Assembly: GCA_027323595.1 (NCBI GenBank) | Contig: DAHWBL010000170.1 | Coordinates: 1 to 14,386 of the forward strand | Source: Acetobacteraceae bacterium | GTDB lineage: Bacteria; Pseudomonadota; Alphaproteobacteria; Acetobacterales; Acetobacteraceae | Direction: 5' to 3' | Length of the DNA stretch: 14,386 nt | Part shown: positions 1 through 7,334 of the stretch, in pieces | Numbering within the stretch: position 1 is the first letter of the stretch | Layout of the letters: each line of letters starts with the position of its first letter | Position numbers and translations under genes: made by a program | The notes under the pieces: generated by a model | Databases searched by the model: none | What the model was told of the DNA's origin: nothing | Seen by the model: only the letters and a program-made list of their open reading frames with translations

Positions 1-305
1 TTGATGTCGCGGTTGAGGCCGAATTGCAGCGTGACCCTGGTGTTGCCCACCGAGCTGGTCGATGTCATTTCGCTGACGTCGGCGATCTGGCCCAGATGGC
101 GTTCGAGCGGGGCGGCGACCGAGGTGGCGACGGTGTCGGGGCTGGCGCCGGGAAGCACAGCCTGCACCGAGATGGTTGGGAAATCGACCTGCGGCAGCGG
201 TGCCACCGGCAGGCGCGGATAGGCGAAAATCCCCGCGAGCGCGATGCCCACGGTGAGCAGCGTTGTCGCGACCGGGCGGGCGATGAAGGGGGCGGAAAAA
301 TTCAT
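1..305 (-). CDS. mdtC: RND efflux permease MdtC-like, N-terminal part (runs off left edge)
   Basis: This is the first 101 or so residues of a second RND inner-membrane permease; the rest lies beyond position 1. It starts MNFSAPFIARPVATTLL, which is TM1, followed by the family signature LPQVDFPTI, then LPGASPDTVATSVAAPLERHLGQI of the porter domain. This closely follows the N-terminus of E. coli MdtC, including PLPQVDFP where MdtB has ALPEVDYP. The start codon (305-303) overlaps the stop of mdtB (304-302) in an ATGA, so the two are translationally coupled. In the known family MdtB and MdtC form a mixed trimer that pumps drugs and bile-salt-like compounds out together with MdtA and an outer-membrane TolC-type channel. 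The subunit identity is well supported; the substrate is not determinable here. Confidence 0.93.
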   Translation of the reverse strand, partial: MNFSAPFIARPVATTLLTVGIALAGIFAYPRLPVAPLPQVDFPTISVQAVLPGASPDTVATSVAAPLERHLGQIADVSEMTSTSSVGNTRVTLQFGLNRDI

Positions 306-3300
306 CCCGCCCGCCCGCCAGGTGCGGGTTCTTCGGCTGGCGGCAGGGCGCGGCCTTCGCCGAAGCGGCGCGCGATGCGGTCGAAGGCGAGATAGATGAC
401 CGGGGTGGTGAACAAGGTGAGAAGCTGGCTGACGACGAGGCCGCCGACGATGGCGATGCCGAGCGGGCGGCGCAGTTCCGAGCCGGTGCCCGAGCCCAGC
501 ATCAGCGGAAGCGCGCCGAGCAGGGCGGCCATGGTGGTCATCAGGATGGGGCGGAAGCGCAGCAGGCAGGCCTCATGGATCGCCGCGCGCGGGGATTTGC
601 CGTCTTCGCGCTCGGCCTGGAGCGCGAAGTCGATCATCATGATGGCGTTCTTCTTGACGATGCCGATCAACAGCACGATGCCGATGATGCCGATCACATC
701 GAGCCCCGCGCCGGCCATCATCAGCGCGAGCAGCGCGCCAAGGCCCGCCGATGGCAGGGAGGACAGGATGGTGATGGGGTGGATGAAGCTTTCATAGAGC
801 ACGCCAAGGACGATGTACATCGTGGCGATGGCGGCGAGCACCAGGAACAGCTCGTTGGACAGCGACGAACGAAAGGCCAGTGCCGCGCCCTGGAAGGCGG
901 TGATGATGCTGGCCGGCATGCCGATTTCGGCCTCGCCGGCCTCGATCTGGTCGATGGCGGCATCAAGCGATGCGCCGGGCGCCAGATTGAAGGAAAAGGT
1001 GGTGGCGGGGAACTGGCCAAGATGGCTGATTTGCAAAGGCACTTTTTTCGGCGAATAGGTGGCGATCGCCGACAGCGGCACCTGGCCCGAGCCCGCGATC
1101 TGCCCGCCGGCGGTTGCCGACGCGGTTGAGGAGGGCAGATAGATGGTGTCGAGCGAGGCGAGTGATTTCTGTGATTCCTTGTCCACTTCAAGGATCACCC
1201 GGTACTGATTGGACTGGGTGAAGATGGTCGAGATGATGCGCTGGCCGAAGGCGTCATACAGAGCGTTGTCGACGGTGGCGGGGGTGATGCCGAATCGTCC
1301 GGCGGTGGAACGATCGATGGTGATGTAGGTGCCAAGCCCGGCCTGCTGGTTGTCGGAGACGACATCGGCCAATGCTGGCGCCTGGGCGAGCCGGTCGAGC
1401 AGGCGGGGGACCCAGGTGTCGAGGGCGGCCGGATCGGGGGATTCGAGCACGAACTGGTATTGGGTGGCGCTCAGCGTGGTGTCGATGGTCAGGTCCTGGA
1501 CCGGCTGCATGTAGAGCTTCACGCCGGCGATGGAGGCGACCTCGTCCTGGAGCCGACGGATCACCGCGCTGGCGTTGCCGGTGCGCTCGGATTTCGGTTT
1601 CAGGTTGATCAGGAAACGACCGTTGTTGAGGGCGGAATTGGTGCCGTCCACGCCGATGAAGGACGACAGGCTGGCGACGTCGCGATCGTGGAGGATTGCG
1701 GCGGCGAGCTGTTGCTGATAGCGCGCCATCGCCGCGTAGGAGGTGGATTGGGATGCCTCGCTGATGCCCTGGATCAGCCCGGTGTCCTGCACCGGAAAGA
1801 AGCCCTTGGGGATGATGATGTAGAGCCATACGGTGAGGCCAAGGGTGGCGAGCGCGACCAGCAGGGTGAGCGCCTGGCGGTCGAGCACGACCTGCAATGC
1901 CTGGTCGTAGCGGGCGATGATCCAGTCGAAGAAATGTCCGCTGTGGCGCTCGAACGATCCCATCTGCGCGGGTGACCGGTGGCGCAGGATGCGCGCGCAC
2001 AGCATCGGCACCAGCGTCAGCGACACGACCGCCGAGATGACGATGGTGACGGCGAGCGTGATGGCGAATTCATGGAACAACCGGCCGACGACCTCGCCCA
2101 TGAACAGCAGCGGGATCAGCACCGCGAGCAGCGAGACGGTGAGCGAAATGATGGTGAAGCCGATCTGCCGGGAGCCGATCAGCGCCGCCTGCATCGGGGA
2201 GTGGCCGAGCTCGACGAAGCGGGAGATGTTCTCGATCATCACGATGGCATCATCGACCACGAAGCCGGTGGCGATGGTGAGGGCCATCAGCGACAGATTG
2301 TCGATCGAGAAGCCCCACAGATACATCGCCGCCAGGGTGCCCACCAGCGACAGCGGCACCGACAGGCTGGGGATGATGGTGGCCGGCAGGTTGCGCAGGA
2401 ACAGGAAGATCACCAGCACCACCAGCGCCACCGACAACCCCAGCTCGAATTCAACGTCGGCGACGGATGCGCGGATCGTGGTGGTGCGGTCGGTGAGCGG
2501 GGTGACATCGATGCCGGCGGGCAACGAGGTGAGAAGTTCGGGCAGGATCGATTTTATTCGATCCACCGTGGCAATGACGTTGGCACCCGGCTGGCGCTGG
2601 ATGTTGAGGATGATCGCCGGCGTGTCGTTCATCCATGCGCCGAGCTTGTCGTTCTCCGCGCCGTCGATCACGGTGGCGACATCGCTCAGCAGCACCGGGC
2701 GTCCGCTTTTGTAGGCGATGACGGCGTTGCGATAATCGGCGGCATTTTGCAGCTGGTCGTTGGCGTTCAGCGTGGTGGCCTGGGCGGGGCCGTCGAAATT
2801 TCCCTTCGGGGTGTTGACGTTGAGATTTGTGATGGTGGTGCGCAGATCATCGATGTTGAGGCCGTAGGCGGCGAGCGCGCGGATGTTGGCGCGCACGCGC
2901 ACCGCGGGGCGATGGCCGCCGCTGATGCTGACCAGCCCGACGCCGGGGAGCTGGGAGATTTTCATTCCAAGCCTGGTGTCGGCGATGTCCTCGACCTGGG
3001 TCAGCGGCAGCGTGGTGGAGGTGACCGCAAGGGTGAGCACCGGCGCGTCGGCGGGATTGACCTTGGCGTAGATCGGCGGCACCGGCAGGTCCGCGGGCAG
3101 CAGATTTCCCGCCGCATTGATCGCGGCCTGCACTTCCTGTTCGGCGACATCGATGCTGAGCGACAGATCGAATTGCAGGGTGATCACCGACGCGCCGGCG
3201 GAGCTGGCCGATACCATCTGATTGAGGCCGGGCATCTGTCCGAACTGGCGCTCCAGCGGGGCGGTCACCGAGGAGGTCATCACCTCCGCGCTGGCGCCGG

Positions 3301-3454
3301 GATAGAGGGTCTGCACCTGGATGGTCGGGTAATCCACTTCCGGCAGCGCGGAGAGCGGCAGGAACTGGTAGGCGATGATGCCGACCATCATGATCGCGGC
3401 CATCAGCAGGATGGTCGCGACCGGGCGTTCGATGAACAGGCGGGACGGATTCAC
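302..3454 (-). CDS. mdtB: RND efflux permease MdtB-like
   Basis: A complete 1050-residue RND inner-membrane proton/drug antiporter, the usual length for the family. It opens with SRLFIERPVATILL (TM1) and LPEVDYPTIQVQTLYPGAS, very close to E. coli MdtB. The proton-relay aspartate pair is present in TM4 as GFVVDDAIVMIENISR near residue 400, and the TM10 lysine as GIVKKNAIMMIDF near residue 935. Two large periplasmic porter regions lie after TM1 and TM7. The gene is the middle one of mdtA-mdtB-mdtC: its ATG (3454-3452) overlaps the mdtA stop, and its own TGA overlaps the mdtC start. That coupling fits the need for stoichiometric MdtB and MdtC in one mixed trimer. No damage is visible. Confidence 0.96.
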   Translation of the reverse strand: MNPSRLFIERPVATILLMAAIMMVGIIAYQFLPLSALPEVDYPTIQVQTLYPGASAEVMTSSVTAPLERQFGQMPGLNQMVSASSAGASVITLQFDLSLSIDVAEQEVQAAINAAGNLLPADLPVPPIYAKVNPADAPVLTLAVTSTTLPLTQVEDIADTRLGMKISQLPGVGLVSISGGHRPAVRVRANIRALAAYGLNIDDLRTTITNLNVNTPKGNFDGPAQATTLNANDQLQNAADYRNAVIAYKSGRPVLLSDVATVIDGAENDKLGAWMNDTPAIILNIQRQPGANVIATVDRIKSILPELLTSLPAGIDVTPLTDRTTTIRASVADVEFELGLSVALVVLVIFLFLRNLPATIIPSLSVPLSLVGTLAAMYLWGFSIDNLSLMALTIATGFVVDDAIVMIENISRFVELGHSPMQAALIGSRQIGFTIISLTVSLLAVLIPLLFMGEVVGRLFHEFAITLAVTIVISAVVSLTLVPMLCARILRHRSPAQMGSFERHSGHFFDWIIARYDQALQVVLDRQALTLLVALATLGLTVWLYIIIPKGFFPVQDTGLIQGISEASQSTSYAAMARYQQQLAAAILHDRDVASLSSFIGVDGTNSALNNGRFLINLKPKSERTGNASAVIRRLQDEVASIAGVKLYMQPVQDLTIDTTLSATQYQFVLESPDPAALDTWVPRLLDRLAQAPALADVVSDNQQAGLGTYITIDRSTAGRFGITPATVDNALYDAFGQRIISTIFTQSNQYRVILEVDKESQKSLASLDTIYLPSSTASATAGGQIAGSGQVPLSAIATYSPKKVPLQISHLGQFPATTFSFNLAPGASLDAAIDQIEAGEAEIGMPASIITAFQGAALAFRSSLSNELFLVLAAIATMYIVLGVLYESFIHPITILSSLPSAGLGALLALMMAGAGLDVIGIIGIVLLIGIVKKNAIMMIDFALQAEREDGKSPRAAIHEACLLRFRPILMTTMAALLGALPLMLGSGTGSELRRPLGIAIVGGLVVSQLLTLFTTPVIYLAFDRIARRFGEGRALPPAEEPAPGGRAG

Positions 3455-4662
3455 CGCCCGGCGCCACCTTGCGGGCGCGCGCGCTCGGCGGATGGTACCA
3501 CCACCTTGGCGCCATCGCGCAGCCGGTCGAGACCGTCAATCACCACGCGCTCACCCACCGCCACGCCGGACAGGATCGCGGTGCGGGTCGCGTCGGCCGC
3601 GCCGGTTTTGACCACCCGCACCGACACCGTGCTGTCCTGATTGAGCACATAGACATAGGTACCCGGCGCGCCGGACTGGATCGCGGCGTTCGGCACCAGC
3701 GCGACGCCATGCAGCGTGTCGACCAGCAGGTTCGCGTTGACGAACTGGCTGGGGAACAGCGCGTCATCGGTGTTGGGAAATATCGCGCGAAGTTTGAAAG
3801 TTCCCGTGGTGACATCGACGACGTTGTCGATGGTTAGCAGCGTGCCGGTGGCGACGGGGGTGTTGTTGGCGCGATCAAAGGCGGTGACCGACAGGGTCGC
3901 GCCGGCGCGGATGCGCTGTTGCACCTGGGCGACCAGGTCCTCGGGCAGGGTGAAGATCACGGTGATCGGCTGCAACTGCGTCACCACCACCAGATTGGTG
4001 CCGCCGTTGGCCTGGACGTAGTTGCCCGGATCGACCAGGCGCAACCCGACCCGCCCGTCGACCGGGGCGGTGATGTGGCAGTAGATCAGGTTCAGCTTCT
4101 GCGTGTCGACCGCGGCATGATCGGCCTGCACGGTGCCTTCGTATTGATGCACGAGATAGAACTGGTCATCGACCTGCTGGCGGGCGATCGAGTCCTGGCG
4201 GATCAGGGTCTGGTAGCGCGTCAGATCGATGCGCGCCTGGTCGAGCAGTCCCTGGTCATGGGCGAGCACGCCCTGGGCCTGCGCGAGTGCGGCCTGGTAG
4301 GGGCGCGGGTCGATCTGCGCGAGGAAATCCCCGGCCTTGACCATCTGGCCTTCCTTGTAGCCGACCTCGGTCAGCACGCCGCTGATCTGGCTCTGCACCG
4401 AGACGGTCGCGAGCGGTGTCACCGTGCCGAGCCCGGACAGGACCAGCGGCAAATCCCCGCTCACCACTGCGGTCACGCCGACCGATTGCGGCGGCGCGAC
4501 CCGAGCCACGGGTGCGGTTCGCGACCACGGATGCAGCCACAGCACCACCCCGGCGGCGAGCAGCAGCAGCAGGATCAGCCAGGCGATGCGCCCGCCGGAC
4601 GCGGCGCGCGGCGGCGCTGCGTGGTCGTGCGCCGTGCGCGGGAGGGGGGTCTGTTCATCCAT
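3451..4662 (-). CDS. mdtA: RND periplasmic adaptor (membrane fusion protein) MdtA-like
   Basis: A 403-residue membrane fusion protein linking the MdtBC pump to an outer-membrane channel. A short cytoplasmic N-terminus is followed by one membrane anchor (IAWLILLLLLAAGVVLWL, about residues 26-43). Then come the first half of the lipoyl/barrel-sandwich domain (GLGTVTPLATVSVQSQISG), an alpha-hairpin rich in Gln and Ala (YQAALAQAQGVLAHDQGLLD), the second lipoyl half (ITAPVDGRVGLRLVDPGNYV) and beta-barrel segments including FPSQFVNANLLVDT. It is the first gene of the mdtABC operon, with an ATGA overlap into mdtB. No good Shine-Dalgarno sequence precedes the ATG at 4662, but no better start lies before the membrane anchor. 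A long hairpin (4698-4757) and a probable operator (4834-4858) lie upstream, which suggests controlled expression. Confidence 0.94.
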   Translation of the reverse strand: MDEQTPLPRTAHDHAAPPRAASGGRIAWLILLLLLAAGVVLWLHPWSRTAPVARVAPPQSVGVTAVVSGDLPLVLSGLGTVTPLATVSVQSQISGVLTEVGYKEGQMVKAGDFLAQIDPRPYQAALAQAQGVLAHDQGLLDQARIDLTRYQTLIRQDSIARQQVDDQFYLVHQYEGTVQADHAAVDTQKLNLIYCHITAPVDGRVGLRLVDPGNYVQANGGTNLVVVTQLQPITVIFTLPEDLVAQVQQRIRAGATLSVTAFDRANNTPVATGTLLTIDNVVDVTTGTFKLRAIFPNTDDALFPSQFVNANLLVDTLHGVALVPNAAIQSGAPGTYVYVLNQDSTVSVRVVKTGAADATRTAILSGVAVGERVVIDGLDRLRDGAKVVVPSAERARPQGGAGR

Positions 4663-4697
4663 GCGGCCGGGCGCCTGTTCGGGGTGGCCGGGTCTGG

Positions 4698-4757
4698 CCG
4701 GCGGAAGGCTTCGCGCGGGCGCCGCCGTGGCGCCGTGGGTGGGCGAAGCCTTGCCGG
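4698..4757. repeat. Long bulged inverted repeat in the mdtA leader
   Basis: Arms CCGGC plus AAGGCTTCGC (4698-4702, 4705-4714) pair perfectly with GCGAAGCCTT plus GCCGG (4743-4757), leaving a two-base GG bulge at 4703-4704. The loop contains a second hairpin, GGCGCC-GCCGT-GGCGCC (4718-4734). The stem is 15 bp and very G+C-rich, with no U-run on either side, so it is not a typical intrinsic terminator. It sits 35 bases before the mdtA start codon and would lie in the operon's 5' untranslated leader. It may be an RNA structure affecting translation or stability, or a REP-like palindromic repeat; which one cannot be told from a single copy. Confidence 0.6.
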
Positions 4758-4796
4758 ATCGACCCGGTGGTCATGGCGACAGATTCCATCCGCCGC

Positions 4797-4814
4797 GGTC
4801 CGAGATTACGGACC
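4797..4814. repeat. Small perfect inverted repeat upstream of mdtA
   Basis: GGTCCG-AGATTA-CGGACC, six-base perfect arms with a six-base spacer, between the 4834-4858 palindrome and the leader hairpin. It could be a second protein-binding site or a minor hairpin at the start of the mdtA leader. There is no further support for either. Confidence 0.35.
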
Positions 4815-4833
4815 CATGGCGGGCGTTGGCAAG

Positions 4834-4858
4834 TGTCATACGGTAACACTGTATGACA
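4834..4858. promoter_or_regulatory. 25-bp palindrome, probable TetR/AcrR-type operator for mdtABC
   Basis: Eight-base perfect arms TGTCATAC (4834-4841) and GTATGACA (4851-4858) flank an inner GT-AAC-AC, so 10 of 12 position pairs are complementary about a centre at 4846. The size, odd-numbered symmetry and layout are typical of operators bound by two TetR dimers or one large TetR dimer upstream of RND pumps. On the minus strand the outer edge supplies a -35-like TTGTCA (4859-4854), but no convincing -10 follows at 17-18 bases. It lies 171 bases upstream of mdtA and overlaps the ATG of the short frame at 4853, which may be a tetR remnant. Regulation by a TetR protein is inference. Confidence 0.55.
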
Positions 4859-5041
4859 AGAGGGCCTGATCGCGCTCGTCGAACCGAATACAACGCAAGT
4901 CCAGATGCCGTTTTTCTACGCTCGTGCGGGAGCAACGGCCCAGATACAGTCATTGACTATCTCCCGGAACGGCATGGACTGTTCGAAAAGCTGCCAACAA
5001 CAAAACGTTACTTTACGGGCGTCGCTCCGGCACGATATTGA
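4853..5041 (+). pseudogene. Possible degraded tetR/acrR remnant, 62 codons
   Basis: A short frame divergent from mdtA that starts inside the operator palindrome. Its N-terminus, MTRGPDRARRTEY, looks like the basic arm of TetR regulators. Residues about 36-53 (DYLPERHGLFEKL, then KRYF) resemble the Y-x-x-F-x-x-K-x-x-L-F segment that ends a TetR helix-turn-helix domain (as in FGSKHGLF). The middle is about a dozen residues too short for an intact domain and a TGA follows at 5039-5041, with no ligand-binding domain afterwards. The stretch is visibly less G+C-rich than its neighbours. The position beside a pump operon and its operator is where an autoregulated repressor gene belongs. The resemblance is by eye only; it could equally be non-coding sequence. 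Confidence 0.3.
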
Positions 5042-5121
5042 ATTTGGGTTTATCATACTCTGGTGGGGCCGTGAATTGCCTTTGGCGGTCGGCCCGTACC
5101 GTCAGCGGGTAATTCTCGTTC
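5042..5121. other. Upstream region of the sulfotransferase gene, no clear signal
   Basis: This completes the 459-base gene-poor interval between mdtA and the sulfotransferase. It is comparatively A+T-rich (for example TTGAATTTGGGTTTATCATA from about 5038) and so may hold the promoter of the plus-strand genes, but no -35/-10 pair with proper spacing stands out. The sequence just before the ATG at 5122 has only a weak purine stretch. Confidence 0.3.
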
Positions 5122-5856
5122 ATGGCCTTGCGCAATTACGTCATTCTGTTCACGCCGCGCTCCGGCAGTTCGTGGTTGACCGCCGTTCTCTCCGCCACCG
5201 GGCGGCTGGGCCACCCCGAGGAATATCTCAATCCGGCTTTCATGCCCGATGTTCTGCGGCGCCTGGGGTGCGAGGACGCCCAGACCCTGCTCGAACGCCT
5301 GCCCGGCAGCACGGCGACCGCCAACGGGGTGTTCGGCATCGAGGCGACCTCGCTGCACATCGCCCGGTATGACACCGACGCGTTCTTTCACCAGTTCGGC
5401 GATGACGGGCCCCATCCCGCGTCGTTCTTTGTGCTGTGGCGGGCCAATATCGTCGCGCAGGGGATATCGCTGTATCGTGCGGTGAAAAGCGGCTGGTTTC
5501 ACTCCTGGGAGCCGGCGCGGCCGCCGCCGGATTATGCGCCCGACGAGATCCAGACATGGATCGAGCATCTGGTCGACATCGAGAACGAGAACCTCACCAT
5601 GCTTCGACAACGGCGGATCATGCCGGCTTTCCTGCTCTATGAGACCATGACGGGCGCGCCGCGGCAGGTATGCCGGACCATCGCCGGGGCCATGAAGGTG
5701 CGCCTGGGCGACGACATTTCCTCTGACGCGCCAAAGAAGATCGGCGACGGGTGGAACCGGCGGGCGGAGGCGAGGTTTCGCGCCGAGCAGGGCGGCTTCG
5801 TCACCCGGATCGAGGCCGCGCGGCTGACGCCCCGGCTCACCGCCAAGGCCTGCTGA
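5122..5856 (+). CDS. Stf0-like sulfotransferase
   Basis: A 244-residue cytosolic protein resembling the Stf0 family, whose founding members move sulfate from PAPS to trehalose. The 5'-phosphosulfate loop is visible as TPRSGSSWL at residues 11-19, followed by HPEEYLNP, the Stf0-type segment after the loop. VFGIEATSLHI matches the FGIK-like strand, and LWRANIVAQGISLYRAVKSGWFHS matches the R-x(3)-AQ-x-S-x(2)-RA-x(2)-(S/T)-G-x-W-H stretch that contacts the 3'-phosphate. The length is near the family norm. The acceptor is unknown. It begins the plus-strand run followed 75 bases later by the aromatic acid transporter, so co-transcription is plausible. The start at 5122 places the P-loop strand right at the N-terminus, as expected, although the ribosome site is weak. 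Family assignment is fairly secure; the role is not. Confidence 0.82.
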   Translation: MALRNYVILFTPRSGSSWLTAVLSATGRLGHPEEYLNPAFMPDVLRRLGCEDAQTLLERLPGSTATANGVFGIEATSLHIARYDTDAFFHQFGDDGPHPASFFVLWRANIVAQGISLYRAVKSGWFHSWEPARPPPDYAPDEIQTWIEHLVDIENENLTMLRQRRIMPAFLLYETMTGAPRQVCRTIAGAMKVRLGDDISSDAPKKIGDGWNRRAEARFRAEQGGFVTRIEAARLTPRLTAKAC

Positions 5857-5931
5857 CCGGCGGCCTTGCCCCTGCGCGCGCGACCGGGAAGAATGGGCCG
5901 GCCGGGAAACGCCGGCACGGAGGAGACCACC

Positions 5932-7332
5932 ATGACCGGTCCACGCGGCGGCGAGGGGCAGACGCTGGATTTGAGCGAGGTGATCAACGGCCAGAAGCTG
6001 AACCTGTTCGTCGTTCGCCTGCTCGCCCTGTCCACGCTGATCACGTTTTTCGACGGCTACGACCTCAACAGCATCTCCTTTGCCGCGCCGGCGATCATGC
6101 GCGAATACGGCATCGACCGGGCGGCCTTCGGCGGCGTGTTCGGCATCGGGCTGTTCGGCTTCATGCTTGGCGGATTCATTTTCGGCTGGCTTGGCGACCG
6201 GATCGGGCGGCGGCCAACCATCGTGATCGCGGCGGCATCTTTCGGCGTGCTGACCTTTGTTACCTCGTTCGCGAGCACGGTGGGCGAGTTCACCGCGCTG
6301 CGCTTCATCGGCGGGCTGGCGATCGGCGGGCTGGTGCCGGTCACCTGGGCGCTGAACATCGAGTTCGCGCCGCCGCGTTATCGCGCGACGGTGGTGACCA
6401 TCATCATGCTCGGCTACGCGGTGGGGTCGAGCCTGGGTGGGGTGATCTCGGCCTGGCTGATCCCGACCTATAGCTGGCGCGTGGTGTTCTGGGTCGGCGG
6501 CGTGCTGCCGGTGCTGGTGTCGGTGCTGCTGCATTTCGGCCTGCCGGAATCGATCCGCTTTCTTGCCGTCAAGGGCCGCCGCCCCGAGGAGATCGCTCGC
6601 ACCGTGCGCCGGCTTCGCCCCGAAATCGCCGCGCGGGCCGACATGCGCTTCATCGTCAGCGACGAACATGCAACGCAAGGCAGCGCGCGGGGATTTCGGC
6701 TGGCGGACCTGTTCGTCGGCCGGCTGCGCGCGATCACGCCGTTGCTGTGGATCGCCTATATCGGCAGCTCGATGGCGGTGTTCTTTCTGGCGAGCTGGAT
6801 GCCCACGCTGGCCGAGGCGTCCGGGCTGGACCGCGCATCCGCCGCGCTGGGGGCGAGCCTGCTGTCGCTGGGCGGCGCGGTGGGCGGGCTGTTGCTGATG
6901 CGTTTTGTCGATCGTTTCGGCGCGATCGCCGTGACGCTGATGCCGGTCATCGCCTGTCCGCTGGTGGCGATGCTGGGGCTGTTTCATTTCGACAGCGCCG
7001 AATTCATGCAATACATGGCGGTCCTCGGGCTGTTCGTCATTGGTGGCCATACCGGGCTGCATTCCATCGCCGGGCTGTTCTACCCGAGCGCGATCCGCAG
7101 CAACGGCGCCGGCTGGGCGATTTCGGTGGCCAAGGTGGGGTCGATCGCGGGGCCGTGGATCGGCGGATTGCTGCTGGGCGCGCATTTCGACCTCGCGCAT
7201 ATTTTTCTGTTCGCGTCACTGCCCTTGGTGGTGTTCGCGCTGTGCATCTTTCCGCTCGGGCTGCAACATCGCCGGCTGCGCGCCGATGATGCGCGCGCCA
7301 TCGCACCCGTGCGGCTGACCCAGGAGGGATGA
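5932..7332 (+). CDS. MFS transporter, aromatic acid:H+ symporter (AAHS) family, PcaK-like
   Basis: A 466-residue major facilitator with 12 apparent membrane segments. FFDGYDL (D41-G-Y-D44) in TM1 is the DG-x-D motif of AAHS carriers such as PcaK for 4-hydroxybenzoate. The loop 2-3 motif GWLGDRIGRRP follows near residues 84-93, and ALRFIGGLAIGGLVP is the TM4-region signature. It should import an aromatic carboxylate or similar acid with protons. The start is set at ATG 5932 because GGAGGAG (5919-5925) sits six bases before it; a TTG frame from 5866 exists but has no such site. The end overlaps the dioxygenase reading frame, so the two are probably translated together. The exact substrate is unknown. 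Confidence 0.9.
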   Translation: MTGPRGGEGQTLDLSEVINGQKLNLFVVRLLALSTLITFFDGYDLNSISFAAPAIMREYGIDRAAFGGVFGIGLFGFMLGGFIFGWLGDRIGRRPTIVIAAASFGVLTFVTSFASTVGEFTALRFIGGLAIGGLVPVTWALNIEFAPPRYRATVVTIIMLGYAVGSSLGGVISAWLIPTYSWRVVFWVGGVLPVLVSVLLHFGLPESIRFLAVKGRRPEEIARTVRRLRPEIAARADMRFIVSDEHATQGSARGFRLADLFVGRLRAITPLLWIAYIGSSMAVFFLASWMPTLAEASGLDRASAALGASLLSLGGAVGGLLLMRFVDRFGAIAVTLMPVIACPLVAMLGLFHFDSAEFMQYMAVLGLFVIGGHTGLHSIAGLFYPSAIRSNGAGWAISVAKVGSIAGPWIGGLLLGAHFDLAHIFLFASLPLVVFALCIFPLGLQHRRLRADDARAIAPVRLTQEG

Positions 7333-7334
7333 TC

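Noticed and set aside
1979..3640. 553-codon plus-strand open frame over mdtB
   Set aside because: It lies opposite a clear RND pump gene, is dominated by Arg, Gly, Asp and His as expected for an antisense shadow in G+C-rich DNA, and has no recognisable domain.
4698..4757. Intrinsic terminator
   Set aside because: The stem is strong, but neither strand has the following T-run, and it lies upstream of a gene rather than at the end of one.
5038..5062. Sigma-70 promoter for the sulfotransferase (TTGAAT with TATCAT or TACTCT)
   Set aside because: The spacing between the possible boxes is far too short for a standard promoter.
5866..5931. N-terminal extension of the AAHS transporter from a TTG
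   Set aside because: The strong GGAGGAG before ATG 5932 and the family's N-terminal length favour the later start.
5053..7200. 715-codon minus-strand open frame over the sulfotransferase and MFS genes
   Set aside because: Composition is Arg/Gln/His/Pro-rich low-complexity shadow sequence opposite two well-recognised genes.
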